Source: Cyanodermella asteris (lineage: Eukaryota > Ascomycota > Lecanoromycetes > Ostropales > Stictidaceae). From it: a stretch of DNA of 64,000 nucleotides. Below, piece after piece: positions 61,785 to 64,000 of the stretch. The translations under genes were made by a program, and so were the position numbers. The DNA lies in contig UYJD01000002.1 of assembly GCA_900618795.1 (NCBI GenBank), positions 363,150-427,149 of the forward strand, written 5' to 3'. The notes under the pieces were generated by a model, which worked only from the letters and a program-made list of their open reading frames with translations, did not search any database and was not told where the DNA came from. The stretch's first letter is position 1; every line of letters begins with the position of its first letter.

Positions 61785-64000
61785 TCAGATTCGGTGCTCA
61801 GCAATATCGTCCAAAGTTTTATAGAACAACTGGGCTTCTACCGCACGAACAAACTTGATCTCGTGCTCACCCCTCGGTCCCAGCTGAGGCTCATAGTCGT
61901 CGGTGAAGATGAAGCGGGTCAACTCCTGCAGATGGACCTTCCGCGATTCGGAGCGTCGGGCCCAGTTCCGTGATGCAAGCGAGTACGTTATGAACGCGGT
62001 CGAGACGGGACACCGCTTCGAATACCCGCTGAGCACCGATGCCTGCAGACGGACACCTCCCGAGTCTCTGTCGCGGAGAATGTGGAGAGCGTGTTTGTAA
62101 CTGTCATCGTCAATGTGGCCCGCAAACAGGCATTCCTCGCCGTTGAGCGACGCGTCCTCCAGGTGATCCAGCCGCTCGTAGTCGTCTTGTATCTTGAGCG
62201 CGTGAAAGCTGCACCAAAAGATGACCAGGCGCTCGTACGTGGCGAAGCGCAGCTGGGTCCAGAGAAAGACCTTGCTTCGGTCGATCTTGGCCCTGCCTCC
62301 GTTTTTGCGCTCCGCACTTGCCGACTGACAAAGTTGGAGGCAGGACTCGTGGCGAAGGATGCGTAGGTCAGCGACGGCTTCGCAAGCTATCACTCGACCC
62401 TTACCACGGTCTTGTCGTACGAGAATCTTAGCTCGGCTGTCCTCATCTCGGATGAAGATGCGGAGCTCCAAGTGGTCCTCGACAGGGAGCTTGAGTACCT
62501 GTTCGTACTGCTCTCTGAGAGCACCCACCACCGACGAGTCGTGATCGCCGAAACACGCGGATTCGGAACCTGTGTTTGAAACGGGTGCTCGGTCGGGACA
62601 GGCCAAATGCAATAGGCAGCCAGTGCGAGTCGGCCACACTGGATCCTGTTTCTGAGCTCAGGGTGCTCGGCGTAGCAACGCCGCCCGACGGACTCGCGAA
62701 GCCTGCAACAGCAGGACGAGGTGGCTCTGGTGCCATCGGCGCAAAGTACCCCATGCTTGAGGAGCCACTTGGTCGCATGGGGGAGAAAGGTGATGCTCCA
62801 TTCGCAGGTCTGAAGCGTGGCGTCGTTGGTTGGTGCGTGGTTAGAATCTCTGGCATACCATACAATTCATCATCAGGGTCCTCATAGCCGATGGGAGGAC
62901 CCAGGTCTTCGTAGTCGGATTCGGTGCTTGTCGAGTCGACAAGGTCTCCCAGGTCGTAGTCCGAGTCGCTGTGTTTCCGACCTCCATATCTCCTCTCACC
63001 GCGTCTGTCTCCTCTCATACCTTCTCGGCTCGGACGTCGTCTCTCGTCCCCTGGACGATCTTTCCGTCTGATCTTTCCGTCCTCACTTAGATCCCTGAAC
63101 GTTGCTCGTACTTCACCACGATTTGGCCGTTCGCGGGCAGGCCGTTCTCGTGATGGACGCTTCCGTTCCCAGCTCTTCTGTTTCTCGAACTTTGGTGTAC
63201 CCGGCTCGAGAGAAAGTCGGCCGAACCCGAGACCTTCGAAATTCTTCTCCTGCTTCACGAGCAGCTTCTCCAACCTATAGCGAAGGTCTTTGAAATCCCC
63301 ACTAGGTGTGTCGCCATCAAGTTTGGCCTTGAGATCCTTGAGAAAGTGAATATATGTGTCCAGCCGAGCGGATAACGATTCGCAGCCTTGCACTTTTGCA
63401 CCTTCCACAGAAAAGTGCCTACCAATTCTATTCCAGACTATCGGATACACCTCTTTCGCTTTTGAAGATCTCTCCAACCCGCGCTCGCGGAGCTCTTCAA
63501 TGGCATTAGTTTGCTTTATAATGTCGGTCAAGGTATGTGCAAGGCTGCGACCAATGGTCTCGCTCTCCTTGGCGATGGATTCGACGTAGTCATCATTTCG
63601 AGGATCTTCGACGGACTTTCTACTTACACGTTAGCAATGTTGGTAGCACACATTTGAGCCTCATGCAGTTTTATCAATGGTAGATAGCCTGCTGCACCCT
63701 GGCGGGGGCGTAACGTCAAGTGCTATGGAGCCTACATTGCAAGGTGATCTACAACCAAAACAGATGAATGTTGGGCTCTGCATGTCAATCATAGGCAAAA
63801 GGGCGGGATTACCTGAGATCGAGCAACGCCCGGCTGACGCGGAACAGTTCGGTAACAACGTTGGTAATTGGAGCCTCAGCGGAAGCCGGCAGATAATCTT
63901 GAAAGGTCAGAAACAACTGTGCACTCTGTTTCGCCCGGTTCGAAGCCTTCTGCAGGCTTTCCGCCATATCGACCGAATCTGCCTTGCGGCCGCGCGACAT
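61785..64000 (-). CDS. Uncharacterised fungal protein, 650 aa in this window (5' end at window edge)
   Basis: Three exons: 64000-63813, 63619-62640, 62569-61785 (188 + 980 + 785 nt, exactly 651 codons). The first codon in the window is an ATG (MSRGRKADSVDMAESLQKAS), but it may be internal, since the gene touches the edge. Introns are 193 bp (GTAATC donor, GCTAAC branch) and 70 bp (GTGTGG donor, weaker). The N-terminal 170 residues are helical (ASNRAKQSAQLFLTFQDYLP). The middle is a disordered Arg/Glu-rich then Ser/Asp-rich linker with E-R-P-A-R-E-R-P repeats. The C-terminal 260 residues look folded (W-T-Q-L-R-F-A-T-Y-E-R-L-V-I-F-W-C-S-F). From memory similar architecture occurs in unnamed Dothideomycete proteins. 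Function unknown. Confidence 0.75.

Overview
The window is nuclear DNA of a filamentous ascomycete (Pezizomycotina). A Dothideomycete is my best guess, and that is inference from gene families. Evidence: spliced genes whose introns are mostly 44-70 bp with GT-AG ends and CTGAC/CTAAC-like branch points; typical fungal families (DUF7728, GH76 mannosidase, PTH11/SAT-like rhodopsin-domain protein, CmcJ/AsaB-like enzyme, heme-dependent N-demethylase DUF3445, NO VEIN-domain ATPase); gene density of about one per 2-3 kb on both strands. I found no rRNA, tRNA, CRISPR or intact transposon. A 557-base run of N lies at 60516-61072.

Layout. 0.1-10.6 kb: peroxisomal-type mitochondrial-carrier protein (-), an eight-exon HATPase/NO VEIN protein of 1636 aa (-), an 80-aa hydrophilic protein (+), a GTPBP1-type GTPase (-). 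12.7-22 kb: five consecutive plus-strand genes for charged coiled-coil proteins of no known family (A-E), the last frameshifted. 22.5-23.8 kb: a DUF7728 membrane protein (-). 27-33 kb: a conserved fungal protein with a Pro/Ala-rich tail (+) and a GH76 mannosidase with a membrane span and long tail (+). 33.7-39.8 kb: three more plus-strand coiled-coil genes (F-H); G and H end in the same six-cysteine motif and both are interrupted. 40.4-44.7 kb: CDK-like kinase (+), convergent with a heme-dependent N-demethylase-like protein (-), then a rhodopsin-domain membrane protein (-). 47-50.7 kb: Polo-like kinase (-) divergent from thioredoxin reductase (+). 51.8-57 kb: CmcJ/AsaB-like enzyme (+), IQ-motif protein (-), secreted aldose 1-epimerase (-). 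58.8-60.4 kb: BTB gene with an in-frame stop, then a C-terminal fragment of a subtilisin-like protease with Ser/Gly repeats. 61.8-64 kb: a three-exon protein of unknown function (-), possibly running off the end.

The housekeeping genes show no shared pathway. The most unusual content is the two arrays of orphan coiled-coil genes (12.7-22.0 and 33.7-39.8 kb). B and C are recognisably homologous, G and H share the spacing C-x5-C-x4-C-x13-C-x2-C-x6-C, and three members are broken at short A-runs. They look like a fast-evolving, locally duplicated family undergoing birth and death. Exon models were built by hand; the long multi-exon ones all sum to a multiple of three, which supports them.
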